Below, in pieces: positions 1 through 11,382 of a stretch of 64,000 bases of DNA. The first letter of the stretch is position 1; each line of letters opens with the position of its first letter. A program made the position numbers and the translations under genes. Origin of the DNA: Brachionus koreanus (lineage: Eukaryota; Rotifera; Eurotatoria; Ploima; Brachionidae); contig PJRA01000506.1 in assembly GCA_016987375.1 (NCBI GenBank), positions 125,854 to 189,853 on the forward strand, given 5' to 3'. The notes under the pieces are model-generated. The model did not search any database. It saw nothing but the letters and a program-made list of their open reading frames with translations, and had not been told where the DNA came from.

Positions 1-1
1 T

Positions 2-1079
2 AATGATATTTATTTTACTTGTAAATGCTATATTAACGACGAATTTCAGTCGGTAGCAAAAGGCAAAAAAAAGAAAACAGCCAAGCATTCGGCTGCATTT
101 AAAATCCTTAAAATGCTAAAAGAAAATAGTTCGAATAGTGAATTAGCTGCTAAATTAGACTTTGTAATGTAAGTAGCAAACCTATTAATAAATATAAAAA
201 AAATATTAAAAATATCGTTGCTTGATTAATTTAAATAAAATTTAAAGGAAAAACATGGAAATTTTTGCTGATAATCAGTCCATTTCACTTGATGAAGCAA
301 ATCCAAGTTTATCAAATAATTCCTCTATTTTAAACGAAAGTGACTTTTCGTTAATTTTTGAAAAAGATCGAGCTGATTCCTCAAAATTCGAATCCATCAA
401 AAATGATTTGGCTAAGTGTATAAATCCAGTAGGTGAAATAATGATTATTGCCGACAAATACTCAATAAAACAACCAGTATTTATAATCGAGGATCTGTGT
501 GATAACTTTGCTCCAAAACAATTTTCATGTGAAGTGAAGTTTGGAGGGTTTAGTGAAAGTGCTAATGGACGAACTAAAAAACTAGCCAAAAGATATGCAT
601 CAATAAAGCTTTTATTTAAAATAAAGACAAGTGGCATGCTAGACTATCGTCCATTAAAGAACAATAGCTGTCATAAAATTAAAAAGTATCCAAAAACAGT
701 GCTTTATGATCAATTAAAATGTAGCAAAAAAGAAGCAATTAGCATCCTTAAATCAAAAAATTTCTTGAACAATAAATTTTCAAGTTGGATTTTACTTAAG
801 CAATTAGCTAAAGAAGAAAATTTCGAGTACGAAATCAATCATATTCCGTCAAATATTGAAGGTAATTTATTTGTTGGGAAATTTTTTAAAATTCTTATAT
901 TTTTATAATTAGATTTAAAAGCATGTACAATTAATGTTAAGTCTAATCCCCAACTAATTTTCGGGGCTTATGGAAAAAATCAAGACGATTCGATTAATAA
1001 TGCTGTTTATTTTCTTTTCGCTCATTTAAGAGATACCTGTACAGAGAAAGATAATACAAAGTCCGATATTTCATGTTAA
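2..1079 (+). CDS. TRBP/PACT/Loquacious-like dsRNA-binding protein, copy 1 (5' partial)
   Basis: Cut by the left edge. Exons 2-168, 248-861 and 913-1079; introns of 79 and 51 nt, phases agree. The first exon holds the end of a dsRNA-binding domain with the basic Lys-rich helix (KGKKKKTAKHSA). Exon 2 carries a second dsRBD (NPVGEI...RTKKLAKRYAS), and the spliced C-terminus a third, non-basic dsRBD-like domain ending around AVYFLFAHLRD. Three dsRBDs with a divergent third is the plan of TARBP2/PRKRA (vertebrates) and Loquacious (flies), partners of Dicer in small-RNA loading. Known for the family: the first two bind dsRNA, the third binds Dicer or dimerises. A paralogue with the same intron positions follows at 2017. 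An AATAAA overlaps the stop codon region. TARBP2 versus PRKRA cannot be separated by eye. Confidence 0.82.
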
Positions 1080-2016
1080 ATAAAATTAATTTATTGTTAA
1101 AATTTGAGTAATGTTAAGAAATTTTTAAAAATGATAATTTTGTTTTTGTATACTGTGTATTGATTGTCCTAAAAAAATTGCTTATTAATGTTATGTAAAA
1201 AAAAATTTAATCATTTAACGTTAGTATCTAATGTTTAAAAATGTTGTTTGAATAAATAAAATTTTGTATAAAAATATTTTTTGAATTTTTTTTCTAATGT
1301 AAAAGGCACCAAAATTTAGATTAAGTAAAAATTTTAAAATTAAAATTTCTTTTTATTTATATTTTAATTTTTATCTATGAAACGATAAAAATTTTGATAG
1401 TTTAAAGTTTTTATTAGTTAATTAACTATTTTGAGTATTTTTTAAACTTGTTTTTCTTAGAATTATTTTATTACTTGTTTTAAAATTTTCCATAATAAAA
1501 TTTGAATGAATCGAGCATTCTTAAATTGACATTCAACTAGATGTTTATTACTTACTTCAACCTGTTTCGACTTGTTTTAAATAAAATATATAAATGAATT
1601 CAAACTTGTAGATTTAACAGAAATTTAGTCGAATTTCAAATAAAGACAAAATATAAATCAATATTTAATTCCAATCAATTAGAATATTTGGATCTATTTT
1701 GCGCGATTAAACTGTTTGAAATGTTCGAATGAAAATTGAGAAAAGTAAGTGGATTTAAATTATGCAAAATTTTCTCTTGGATAAAAAATGCTAATTAATT
1801 TTTATGAAAAATAGCCAATTTTAATGTCCTGATTCCCGTTTCTAAACTTTAAAAAACTATAAGAATAAACCTTTACTAATAAAAGCTAATTATTGATCAT
1901 TATTTATTAAACTTTGAAATTAAATCATTAAAACGTGTTGATTTTTGTTAAAATATATCACAAAAAAAATTCTATAAAAAATTATTTACCAAAATTTTTT
2001 AAAATAACTAGATAAA
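1080..2016. other. intergenic, AT-rich, between the two dsRBD genes
   Basis: No open frame, RNA gene or transposon recognised. AATAAA at about 1079-1084 and again near 1254 could serve as poly(A) signals of the upstream gene; the last few hundred bases must hold the promoter of the downstream paralogue, but I see no distinctive element. Confidence 0.5.
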
Positions 2017-3274
2017 ATGTCATTAGCAGCAAAACAATCGAAAAAATCAGAAGCAATAACCCTAACGGCTGTCAAAGCAGCAAGCCAACTTTTCAAAGAT
2101 TCTAATAGCAAAAGTTTTCGCACTCCAATCAGCCTCCTTCAAGAAATATGTACAAAATCATTGTGCGCATCTCCAACTTACGAGCTTTTGGATACTGAAG
2201 GAAAGGTACATCAGCCAACTTTTGTCTACAAATGCACTTTGAACCATCAAGTACAGGCTATCGGTAAAAGTAACACCAAAAAGAAAGCCAAACATTTGGC
2301 AGCTTTAGGCATTTTGAATCAAATACGACTTGACAATATTGAAACAGAAAATGAGCTTTCACATACCTTAGAAGAGCTGATGTAAAATTAAAGTTTCTAA
2401 ATTTTTTTTTAATAAATCGAATTTCTTATAGAACTAGTTTAAATGATTTAGACTTAGAAGAAAATCCATCAGTAATTTTGAGTAAATCTTTTGAACAAGA
2501 AACCAAACAAATGCCGTTTAATGAGAACGGCGTAGATTTGTCAAATATTCAAGTGTCTTGTGAAGGAAACCTAGAAGAAATAAAAGAAAGTGTTGCAAAA
2601 TGTGAAAATCCCGTAGGTGAACTGATCGAAATAGCGAACAAATTTTCAATGCGTCCACCAGAATTTGATTATGGTGATGAAGAGGGTCCTCCTCATAACA
2701 GACAATTTTTATGTAGCGTAAAATTTGGAGATTTTAGAGAAAGTTCATCTGCAAGAACCAAAAAATTGGCCAAAAAATATGCAGCTTTACGGCTTTTGTT
2801 TTGTGTCAAAGCAAGTGGCTTATTCAATAAAACAGAAAGTGAAAGACATGAAGAAATAAATCAAGATTTAAGTTATGCCAAATCTAGTTTAAATAAAAAA
2901 TATCCAGTTAATATTTTTAATCAATTAAAAAACAGCAAAAATCCAACAATCAATAATATATTATCTAATGATCTTGAGAGTGTTTCTTGTCTTACTCTCT
3001 TTGACAAACTCTCCAAAGAGGAAAAATTCAATTATGAAATATATAGCATTCCAACAAGCTCAGGTATTAAATAACTTTCATTGATAAATCTGAGAATAAA
3101 TTAGATAATTTTTTTATTAATCAAGAAGCAAAAGTTTTTGCTGTGGATGTAAAAACAAGCCCTCATTTAACATATGGAGGCTATGGATCTACAAAAGAAG
3201 AAGCGATTTCTCAAGCTATATTTTATACTCTAAATCATATAAAAGTAATGTGTTCTAGAGGAAAAATTAAGTGA
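2017..3274 (+). CDS. TRBP/PACT/Loquacious-like dsRNA-binding protein, copy 2
   Basis: Exons 2017-2381, 2432-3063 and 3105-3274 (introns 50 and 41 nt), about 388 residues. dsRBD1 spans about residues 37-108 with the basic motif KKKAKHLAA. dsRBD2 starts at NPVGELIEIANKF and has RTKKLAKKYAAL. The C-terminal domain runs from LFDKLSKEEKFNYEIY through GGYGSTKEEAISQA to LNHIKVM and aligns with the third domain of TARBP2/PRKRA (LLQE-EQ-F--SY ... HGSATTREAA ... LQYLKIM), which lacks the RNA-binding lysines and contacts Dicer. The gene is complete, starts at an ATG just ahead of the Ser/Lys-rich N-terminus, and is a tandem duplicate of the gene at the left edge with the same intron positions and phases. 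Expected role: Dicer partner in miRNA/siRNA processing, cytoplasmic. Confidence 0.85.
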
Positions 3275-3697
3275 GAACAACAAAGAAAAGAAATTTCATT
3301 ACATTTATGTATTTTAGCTTTTTTGTTTAATTTTTGATTTTTTCCAAATTTTTTTTAAATAAACAAAACAATAATTTTTCACAAATAAATATTTATACTT
3401 TCAATTAAAAATACATCATTTTAAAAAGGTAAATTTTTATATAATTTAATTAATAATTATTTTTACTTTTCTAAAAAGAATCGTTTATCGATACTTTAAA
3501 ATTTGGATCTGAACTCCGTGCAGCATGTACAAAATTTGTAAAAAATTATTTTCATTTCTCATAATTCAGAAAATTAAGAGTGTTCTGTTCAAAGCTAATG
3601 CTAAAATTTCATAAGAAAGTAAAATAAAAAAAAATTTAAAAGTTTATTATTTTTCAAATCAGATATAAAAAATTAAATTTTATTCTGAATAAAAAAA
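3275..3697. other. intergenic spacer
   Basis: Convergent spacer between the second dsRBD gene (+) and the DEG/ENaC gene (-). AT-rich, with AATAAA-like motifs on both strands; nothing else recognised. Confidence 0.5.
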
Positions 3698-5331
3698 TTA
3701 TTTACTCGGATGAATGAAATTAGAATTTTTAATATTTAAGAATATAAATCTTGAAAAAAAGAAATAAATTATGTAAACAAAAATATCGGCTATTTCAATT
3801 AGACTCATTACGCTAATTCCAAGAAAAAGTCCTAAACTTCCACCAATATAAGCCAATAAAGCATCAACATTAAGTTCAGGATATTCTTCAATTAAATTAT
3901 AATGCATCTGGTCGTAAAATACATTTACCATTAGAATAGTTTGTTGTAGATCAGTGAATGTTGAATAGTTCAAAGATGAAAAAAATCCAGATGAAATACT
4001 CGAATTATTTAAAATTGATGTATACCATTTGCTTGGATATTTAGCTGTTGAGGTCTTAATATTATACAACACTTGAAAACATTCGCTTGGACAGTTGATA
4101 TAGCATTTTTCTATTTCTATTTCATCAAAAAAATTACTTGCTTCTATCTGAATACACTCAATTTGTTTTACTGATTCACAACAAGTAAAATTTGATGATG
4201 AGTTATTTGGCCTTGGCAAACTCAAATCAAAGCAGTCACATCTCATAATCAAAAACTCTTGAAGACAAGCTTTTAAACAGTAATTTTGACTATAAACAGT
4301 CATTTCTGGATATCTCTCATTTATTGTTTTAAAGAATAAATTTTTTTTCAAATTTTCCTCAGAACGGTGATCTTCAATGCAATAACTATAAGGATATGGC
4401 TTACGTTTTATCATAGTACGCGTTATTGCGATATTTGTCTGAGAGCCGACACTAACGTCGATCCCATTTTCATCAGAAAAAGGAACATCACTTTGATTAT
4501 GAACTATTACTCTTATTCCAGCTTTGTAAGTATATTGCTGTTGTGTATCCAAGTCACCGATATAGAGTTCGAGACGTAGACCATCTCTCCATCCTGTTTT
4601 TTTAGATTTTATTACATTATTTTTGTCTCCATTGAATCGATAACAATTTCCGTAATGATAATCATGATAGTTCTCAAAATCATTAATATCGCAAATTCTT
4701 CCTTGAAATCTAATAAAAAATTACATCATTAAAGAAATTAATCAAAAATTTTCAAACTTTAATCAAAGAAATTTTTAAGTATAATTGTACTTAAATTTAC
4801 CTACAACTAATCAACATTTGACTTAAATAAAATCCTTTATAATAGAGATCAAATTGACCTTTTAATCCATCTGCTTCAAAAGTTGATTTAAAATAGTCAG
4901 AAGCTATGTCTACATAGTCAATTGGTTCGTAATTTTCTTCCGAAATATTTTTTGCATTCAATATTCTAAGCATGTCTTCTCTGGCTACATTACCATCATA
5001 TGCATTCAAATTACATATAACCACAGCTGGGTAGTAGGTAGGTGCTTCATAAATAATTTTTAAGCTAGTCAGGACATTAAATTGGAAAAATAAAATAATT
5101 ATTATTGCAACTTGGTAAATGCAATAGCTTATACACGAGATCAAAATAACACTCCAAATAATTTTTCTTGGAAGCAGATTTTCTTCAAAAACGTTTTTGA
5201 AGCCATGTGCCGAAGTGTTTGAGCTTAAAAAAAATTATTTTCTTCTTAATTAAAAACAAATATTTGAAGTACCTCCATTTTAGAATTTTATCAAATAATT
5301 TTTTCCAATTTTCTTTATTCAAATTTGCCAT
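3698..5331 (-). CDS. DEG/ENaC/ASIC-family sodium channel subunit
   Basis: Exons 5331-5273, 5223-4801 and 4709-3698 (introns 49 and 91 nt), about 497 residues. The N-terminus carries the His-Gly gating motif (SAHGFKN). TM1 (ISYCIYQVAIIIILFFQ) is followed by the family hallmark YYPAVVICNLNAYD. The extracellular domain contains GNCYRFN, GLRLELYIG and a Cys-rich region with CxCF and CPSEC. The pore helix and TM2 read GGSLGLFLGISVMSLIE, with Gly-Ile-Ser at the position of the G-x-S selectivity filter. These channels are trimeric, amiloride-sensitive Na+ channels of the plasma membrane gated by protons, peptides or force; gating mode cannot be told here. Length and topology are normal for the family and nothing is missing. 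Which subfamily it belongs to is not resolved. Confidence 0.93.
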
Positions 5332-5734
5332 TTTTTTTCGAAAAAACTTTTAAAACGAATGTAAGAAAAATTTTTTCTTAAATTAGAAAATTAATAACTA
5401 AAAAAGCTTCTAATTCAATTTGTTATTTATTTAGCTTTTCCTTTTGGGATTTAAAAATATTTCTTATATTGGAATTTTTCTGTGTTGCCCTTAATCGGTT
5501 TGTTTTTAAAGCTATTAACGTTATTTGAAAATTTTTATTTAATGAGTTTTAGTTTAAAAATTAGCTCTAAAAATGCTGTAAGAAATGTAAAATAAGGTTT
5601 AACCGCTTTTTTTCAAATATTGATTATTCTTGGAAGATCGCATGAATTTTTGATTTTAATCGTTAGATTGTGGTTAAAAGCCAAATAAAATTTTTTTTCT
5701 ATTTAACCCTTATATTATCATCTGTTAAAAATTA
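5332..5734. other. intergenic, upstream of DEG/ENaC gene
   Basis: AT-rich spacer that must contain the promoter of the minus-strand channel gene. No motif stands out. It abuts the transposase remnant. Confidence 0.4.
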
Positions 5735-6125
5735 TTCTTGTATAGTAACAACACACCGTTGTCAGCTTTAGATCTCAATTTTGTCTTAACACCCAACATA
5801 AGTGATTGTAGAAAGTTGGTATCAATTTTATTTCAACATTTTTTAATACATCGAGTCAATTTTTGTTTTGTTGTTGCTTTCCAACCTCCTTCAATGACAT
5901 TCTGTGCCAAAATACCCCAAAAGTCCTCTATTGATCGTGCTTGTGGAATATTTGGAGGATTAATGTCTTTTAGTACATAATAAACCATTTCACTCATTCA
6001 AGAAATCGTCTCAGCAGATCTATGAGCACTTTCAAAAGCAGGCCAAACAAAAAAATATAGTCACTGTGATACTTTTCGATTAACGGTTTAAGTCGTTTAT
6101 CCAGGCATTCTTAGAAATAAACCTT
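5735..6125 (-). mobile_element. decayed Tc1/mariner transposase, C-terminal part
   Basis: Minus-strand translation gives, in pieces, ECLDKRLKPLIEKYHSDY, then WPAFESAHRSAETIS, then NPPNIPQARSIEDFWGILA and WKATTKQKLTRCIKKC, then NKIDTNFLQSL. That order (heavy-chain-like WPDLASAHY, then NPPNxPxxRPIEDFWG, then the C-terminal Lys-rich helix) is the end of a Tc1/mariner DDE/D transposase. There is at least one frame change near 6060-6070 and an in-frame TGA after IKKC, so it is a pseudogene. The N-terminal DNA-binding half and clear terminal repeats are not seen. It resembles the better preserved N-terminal copy near 39.5-40.0 kb. Confidence 0.8.
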
Positions 6126-6388
6126 AAAACCACTTATAAAGGAAAATGCTATAAAAATAATTGGAAATTTAAGCTGCATATTAATTTAAAATCAATGTAA
6201 AGTTTATTTTTCCCTTGCTATAGCGTTTAGAGCTAAGCTTTAAAAAAAAAAGGAATGATTCAAAATTAATATAAAGACATTGGTTTGAATTAGGTTTGTA
6301 AAAAAGAGGAGTAATTTAAAAATGATTAAAATAAAAATTTTTGATTTGATTCAATCTAAAACCTTATTGTAATACTCTTTAATTTAAA
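6126..6388. other. intergenic spacer
   Basis: Short AT-rich stretch between the transposase remnant and the next gene; probable promoter of the gene starting at 6389. Nothing recognised. Confidence 0.4.
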
Positions 6389-7968
6389 ATGACAAGTCCT
6401 CTAAGTGACTTTGGAATCATTTTTAATCTAAATATCAGCAGTGCGCAATTTATTCATTTAAATATAGGAAATCTAATAAGCCTTTCCAAATTCGTTCAAA
6501 ATTTCAGGGTAATTTCTTAAAATATTAAAGTTTATATATTTAAAATTTAAATATAAGTATGAAGAAACTAATCTTCTTTTGGGACCAAAAAGATCTGTAA
6601 AACAAAATAGTTTAGATCTGATGGCCAAATGTTTTGCCGATTACTGCTTTAATTTTTGTCTGATAGTAAACTTGATAATAAAATTGCTCTAATTTTACCA
6701 TTTTAATTTTTTTTAGCTAGAAGAAAACAATAAATTATTAATTCACAATCAAGAAATAGTTTATAAACTTGTTTTACAAACGATAAAAATCTACGCTAAC
6801 ATTCGACAAAATATTCCATTTTTGTTTTTCAAAATAACCAATCTTTACACTATAATTGAGGAAATCAATTTTATACCAAATTTTTTCAAAGACTTTTTCC
6901 AAAATTCAATTCACGAGATGACATCAAATGATAGAACAAAAAGTCTGGACCAAAAATTAAAATATTTCCAAATTAACTTGTTTTTTCTAACTCAGCGAAT
7001 ATGCATTTTTGATAATAGTTTAGAATACCTTGAGAGTAGTTTAGAATTTTATTTAGCACAAATATTTGAAAAAAAAATTATTTTCCTTTCTTTGATCAAG
7101 AAATTTGAAAATCAATTAGGACATCTTGAAAATTTAATCGAACTATCTCTTAATATAATCGATTTAATATTGAGAATTTTTTCATTTAAAGATGAAGATC
7201 AAGATACACAGCATTTAATCAAATTTTTATCACATTTGGATTATACATTCAAAAAAATATTCTCTTTTAAAAATAATGATGAAAAATCTTTTATAATTTC
7301 AAATCTAGGAATTTATTTCTTCAGTTATCTTAGGAAATTATTTCTGCGAAGAAACTATGAAATTAGTGTCCGTTTTGAAATCCTCAATATGGCATTAAGA
7401 ATAGCAAATTATCAATACAAGTCTTTATGCGTAATTTTTTATTTTTTAATTTTTCGTTTTAATTGTTTAAAAACTAGTCTTTTTATTCATTCAATAACCC
7501 GAATTTGTCTCAGAGTGAGCCTTTAACTGGTCTTTTATTTTCTAAATCTATAGAGTCCTATAAAACTACTACACATTTAGCATTTATTGGTAATTTTTAT
7601 TGAGAATGAAATTAATTAACACTAAATATTTTTTTTTCTGTATAGAACTTCAATTTCTCAACCCAAAATGTAAAAATCAGGATTGCATAGCTTTTTTAGA
7701 AAATTCAGCTCATCTATTTGTTGATCTAGTCAAGCAATTTGTAGATGTAATCAACAACGTAATAACTATTAAAGTACTGTCAAATAACTATATTAAAGAT
7801 GAGATTAATAATTTAAAAAGTGATATTTTTATTTATTTTTCTATAATTTTAGTATTTTTTTTTAAAGATTTGATTACTGATATGATAACTAAATCAGAAA
7901 GCAACATTCCGATGGATGTCAAAATAAATTTAGAGAATCTTTTGAACAGTCAATTTTTTCAAATTTAA
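6389..7968 (+). CDS. unknown alpha-helical protein, about 446 residues
   Basis: Five exons join in phase: 6389-6508, 6558-6665, 6717-7430, 7514-7589 and 7646-7968. The product is rich in Leu, Ile, Phe, Asn and Lys with long amphipathic helices and no signal peptide, zinc motif or catalytic signature. Stretches such as LEYLESSLEFYLAQIFEKKI and LINLxNIIDLILRIF-type helices suggest a helical-repeat scaffold. I do not recognise the family. It converges on the SHOC1-like gene with only about 80 nt between the stop codons. The start ATG is the first in frame after an upstream stop, but further 5' exons cannot be excluded. Clean phase agreement across four introns makes it likely to be real. Confidence 0.6.
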
Positions 7969-8051
7969 AAAAAATCTCAAACTTTTTATTTTTTTCATAT
8001 TAGGCCATTGATTATTGAGGAAAAATAAAATTATTTTAAATATTTTTATTT

Positions 8052-11000
8052 CTAATTTTCATGCAATGCTATAATTTTAAAAAAGTGATCAATTTTTTCA
8101 TCATCTAAAAAATTGAATTTTGCTTTAAATTCAAGTAAATTCATTGAAATCAAATCAGTGAGATTGGAATTTTGAAGAATTAATTGAGCATTGAAAGAAT
8201 TAAAGCATCCTAAAGAAAGCAGAAACTTTTCATCCGATGTTGGTTCATTAGTAAAATTACAAAATTTTTTTGGCTGAAGAAATTTCTTAAACATTTTTCT
8301 TAAGACAATTTTAATATTTTCCATATTTTTAACAAATATAGGACTAAGCAAAAAATTTGAATTATTTTGGTTTGAATCTTTACAAAATTTTAAAAATCTC
8401 GAAACATTTTTGTGAATTAAAATATTTGAATTTGACTCTTCATTACCAGAATTAGTTAAAATAATAATCAAATTTCTAAGGCTATACTTGAAACAAAATA
8501 TTTTTCTTAAGAATAGGTGCATTTCTTCTTCAAAATAATTTAAAAAATGAAAGCAATCTTGAAATATAATTCCGACATGTTCGTTAATCAGCAAGTCTGC
8601 ATTACAAATAATTGAACCATTTATCCTATTTTCGAGGGCAATATATTCATAATTGCGAGTAATTAGTTCTATTCCCAGTTCAATTTCGATAAATTCAACT
8701 AAAAAAGTATTGTTTGCTACGCGCTCTGAACAAATTGTAGCTCCTTCTATTTCATTATTTGCTAGACAAGTTAATTTTATATTATATTCCTCAAATTCAA
8801 CATATCTAATATTCAATTTTTGACACGACTCAAAAATTTGTTTATCAATGGACAAATTCGTGCATTTTAGTGCTTCGTATATGATCAAATGGGTAAATTG
8901 AGATAAATTATTTAATATCAAAGGATTATAATCCATAATCAAGCAATCATGTTTTGATTTTAAAATTTCGATATAAGTCATTTCTGAAAAATCTTTAATC
9001 TCAATTAAGCATGTTTTAATACTACATAGTGATTTCACAAGTGAATTATCCAGTTCGATTGATCTTCGTGGAACAATTATCAAAAACTTAAAATAAATAA
9101 ACTGTTAATATTAAATAAATTATTAAATAAATTTCTTAAAAAATAAAAATAATTAAATTATTTTGAAAAAAAGAAAAAAAAAAACAATTACTTTCTTTTT
9201 TAGCTAATAGTAAGAACAGAAATTATTTTTTTATTAAAATTATTTGTTTGAAGATATGAGAAAAGGATAATACCGAAAATCCTTGCATGATAGCTTTTGA
9301 TTTTTAGGTTTTAGTGCACGCATAAGCAACCATCTACCTCATGTTAAAATCGGTACCTTTGGGATTTGTGCATAAAAATGCGTATTTCATGAAGCGACAT
9401 TAAAATCCAAATAATCTGGAATAATGCTGGGTTAAAAAAACTGAAAATGCCGACTTGACTCCGAATTAAAAATTGAAAAATACTAAAAACTTAAACAAAA
9501 CAATTAAAGATAGTTTTGAATAGCCTTTAGTTTAATTTTCATAATAATAAGATTCTCAAATTTTAATGCGGGGTCAAGTTGTCTAAAAAAGGATCTTCAG
9601 AAACATAGATCTGATAGATTAAAGTATACAGAAAGGAGCTTTCTCAGAACTTTCTCTCCGTGTAGTGCTTACACACTATTAATTCAAAAAAAAAGTTGTT
9701 GGATCAACTGATGGTTAGTTATTGCTTTATAGAAATATTTGATATTATACTATCAACCACAAAAAATTTTATCAAAAATCAAAAACTTAAATTTAAATTT
9801 TGTTTAATTTAATTTTTTAATTCTATTTCTCATATTTTCATCAAAAAATCCTGAAGGAGCGAAAGCTCATAGGTAAAACATTAAAAAAATTACTTTTGAT
9901 TTTTGAATTTTTTCACATTCATTTTGAATATATTTTAGTAAGATTAAAATTTTGGGAGACTCTATTCCACTAAATTTGTGATCAATCTCAACTTGTGTTT
10001 TTTCGATTTCTTTGAGAATATGATTTAAAGAATTTTTATCTTTTAAAAAACAAATTTACTTTTAAATGCATGTTTTTAAATTAAATAATTACTTTCTGGC
10101 ATATATGGATAATTGTCTAGAAAATTTTTCGTATATTTTAAAAAACTTGACCATGAACAATTGAACAACAAATCTAAAGATTCTAAGCAAAACTCTAATA
10201 GAAGATACAAGGAATCATCATTTTGATTTAAATTTTTTTCAATAATTTTCTTAATCAAATAGAGATTTATTTCATTTTTTTTCAAATTTAGTTTGAGCTG
10301 TACGAGACAAATTTTAATAATTTTGGTAAAATAGTTTTCAATTCGATAATAATTCATTTTAAAAAAAAATTCATTGTTTTGAATAGATAAACATTGATGC
10401 AATTGTGGATTATTTAAATTGGAATCTTTATTTAATTTAGTTATGGTAATCGAACTTGGCACGCTGTTGTTCAATCTTGAGTCATTGATCAACGAGTTTT
10501 TTTTTATTTTTTCTGTTGATGTACTTAAAAGATCAACTTTCTTTTCAATTTTTGAATCAGATTTTCTTTCGATGATATCAAGCAAATTTTTCACTAATTC
10601 AAGACATTCACTAAATCTGTAAAGATAATCTTCATTAATACTTTCATCAATTGCTTGATTTTGTTTTGGAGTTTGATTTAGTTTTTCATCATTTTTATTC
10701 GGTAGGGTTTTTAATTTTAAATTTTCAAAATAATCATCTACAATATCTAAAGGATTCATATCATACCAGGGTGATTCATCATCAGACTCAACAACTATTT
10801 CTATTTTATTTTGACTGATATAAAGATTGTCCCTGCTCCCAATGTAAGAATCAATTGTCATACTATCAATTTTTTCGATTCCTGTTTCAAGTCGCTTTTT
10901 TAATTCATTGTCTAATTCTATTATCTGGGAACAAGGGTAACATTCACCACAAATCGATTCTAGAGGTGAATAAGATGGTGAGGTTTGGGAATAATGTAGT

Positions 11001-11382
11001 GAGCTATCTTTATTAATCTCAGAGAAAAGTGTTCCTGATATAAATTTATTAAATTCTTCGATTTCTATTGAATTTAAGCTTTGATTCTGGGCACTATCTA
11101 TCATTAGCCATTCATTAAATTCATTCTCATTAAAATTATATGAACTTTTTTTTTCAGTGACTGCAAAGCTCTTAACATAATTATTAGATTGTTCACTATT
11201 TTGATTTTTTCTATTATATTTGACAATTTTGCTTAATCGATTTTTTGATTCATAGATGTTTGGATTTTCGATTTTAATTAAATTTTTATTTGTTTTTTTT
11301 TTATTTTCAGTTAAAAAATTTAAGTTTTCACCATTTAAATGATTAGAAGTTTTTTTAAATTTTGACAATTTGGTTGTTTTAT
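8052..11382 (-). CDS. XPF/ERCC4-like protein, possibly SHOC1 (ZIP2-type meiotic factor), 5' end unresolved
   Basis: Exons 11382-10093, 10039-9894 and 9086-8052 join in phase (53-nt and 807-nt introns), giving at least 820 residues. The first 430 are low-complexity, Asn/Ser/Lys-rich. The last exon starts FLIIVPRRSIEL, resembling the opening strand of an XPF-like nuclease fold, and contains CLIMDYNPLIL and THLIIYEAL. The C-terminus (EKFLLSLGCFNSFNAQLIL ... EFKAKFNFLDDEKIDHFF) looks like the helix-hairpin-helix pair of XPF/FAAP24/SHOC1. No ERKxxxD nuclease motif is present, so it should be catalytically inactive, as in SHOC1, which stabilises crossover intermediates. There is no ATG in the first exon; an acceptor-like TTTTAG precedes 11382, so at least one upstream exon is missing. 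Family call is tentative. Confidence 0.45.
9087..9893 (-). other. long (807 nt) intron of the XPF/SHOC1-like gene
   Basis: Far longer than the 40-90 nt usual in this window. It contains a more complex, GC-richer patch (about 9290-9440 and 9560-9680) unlike the flanking AT-rich DNA, which suggests an old insertion. No coding frame or terminal repeats could be identified. Confidence 0.5.

Noticed and set aside
275..637. Open frame on the minus strand inside the first dsRBD gene
   Set aside because: Antisense shadow of a conserved exon; no family match.
4367..4579. Plus-strand frame inside the DEG/ENaC last exon
   Set aside because: Antisense shadow of the channel extracellular domain.
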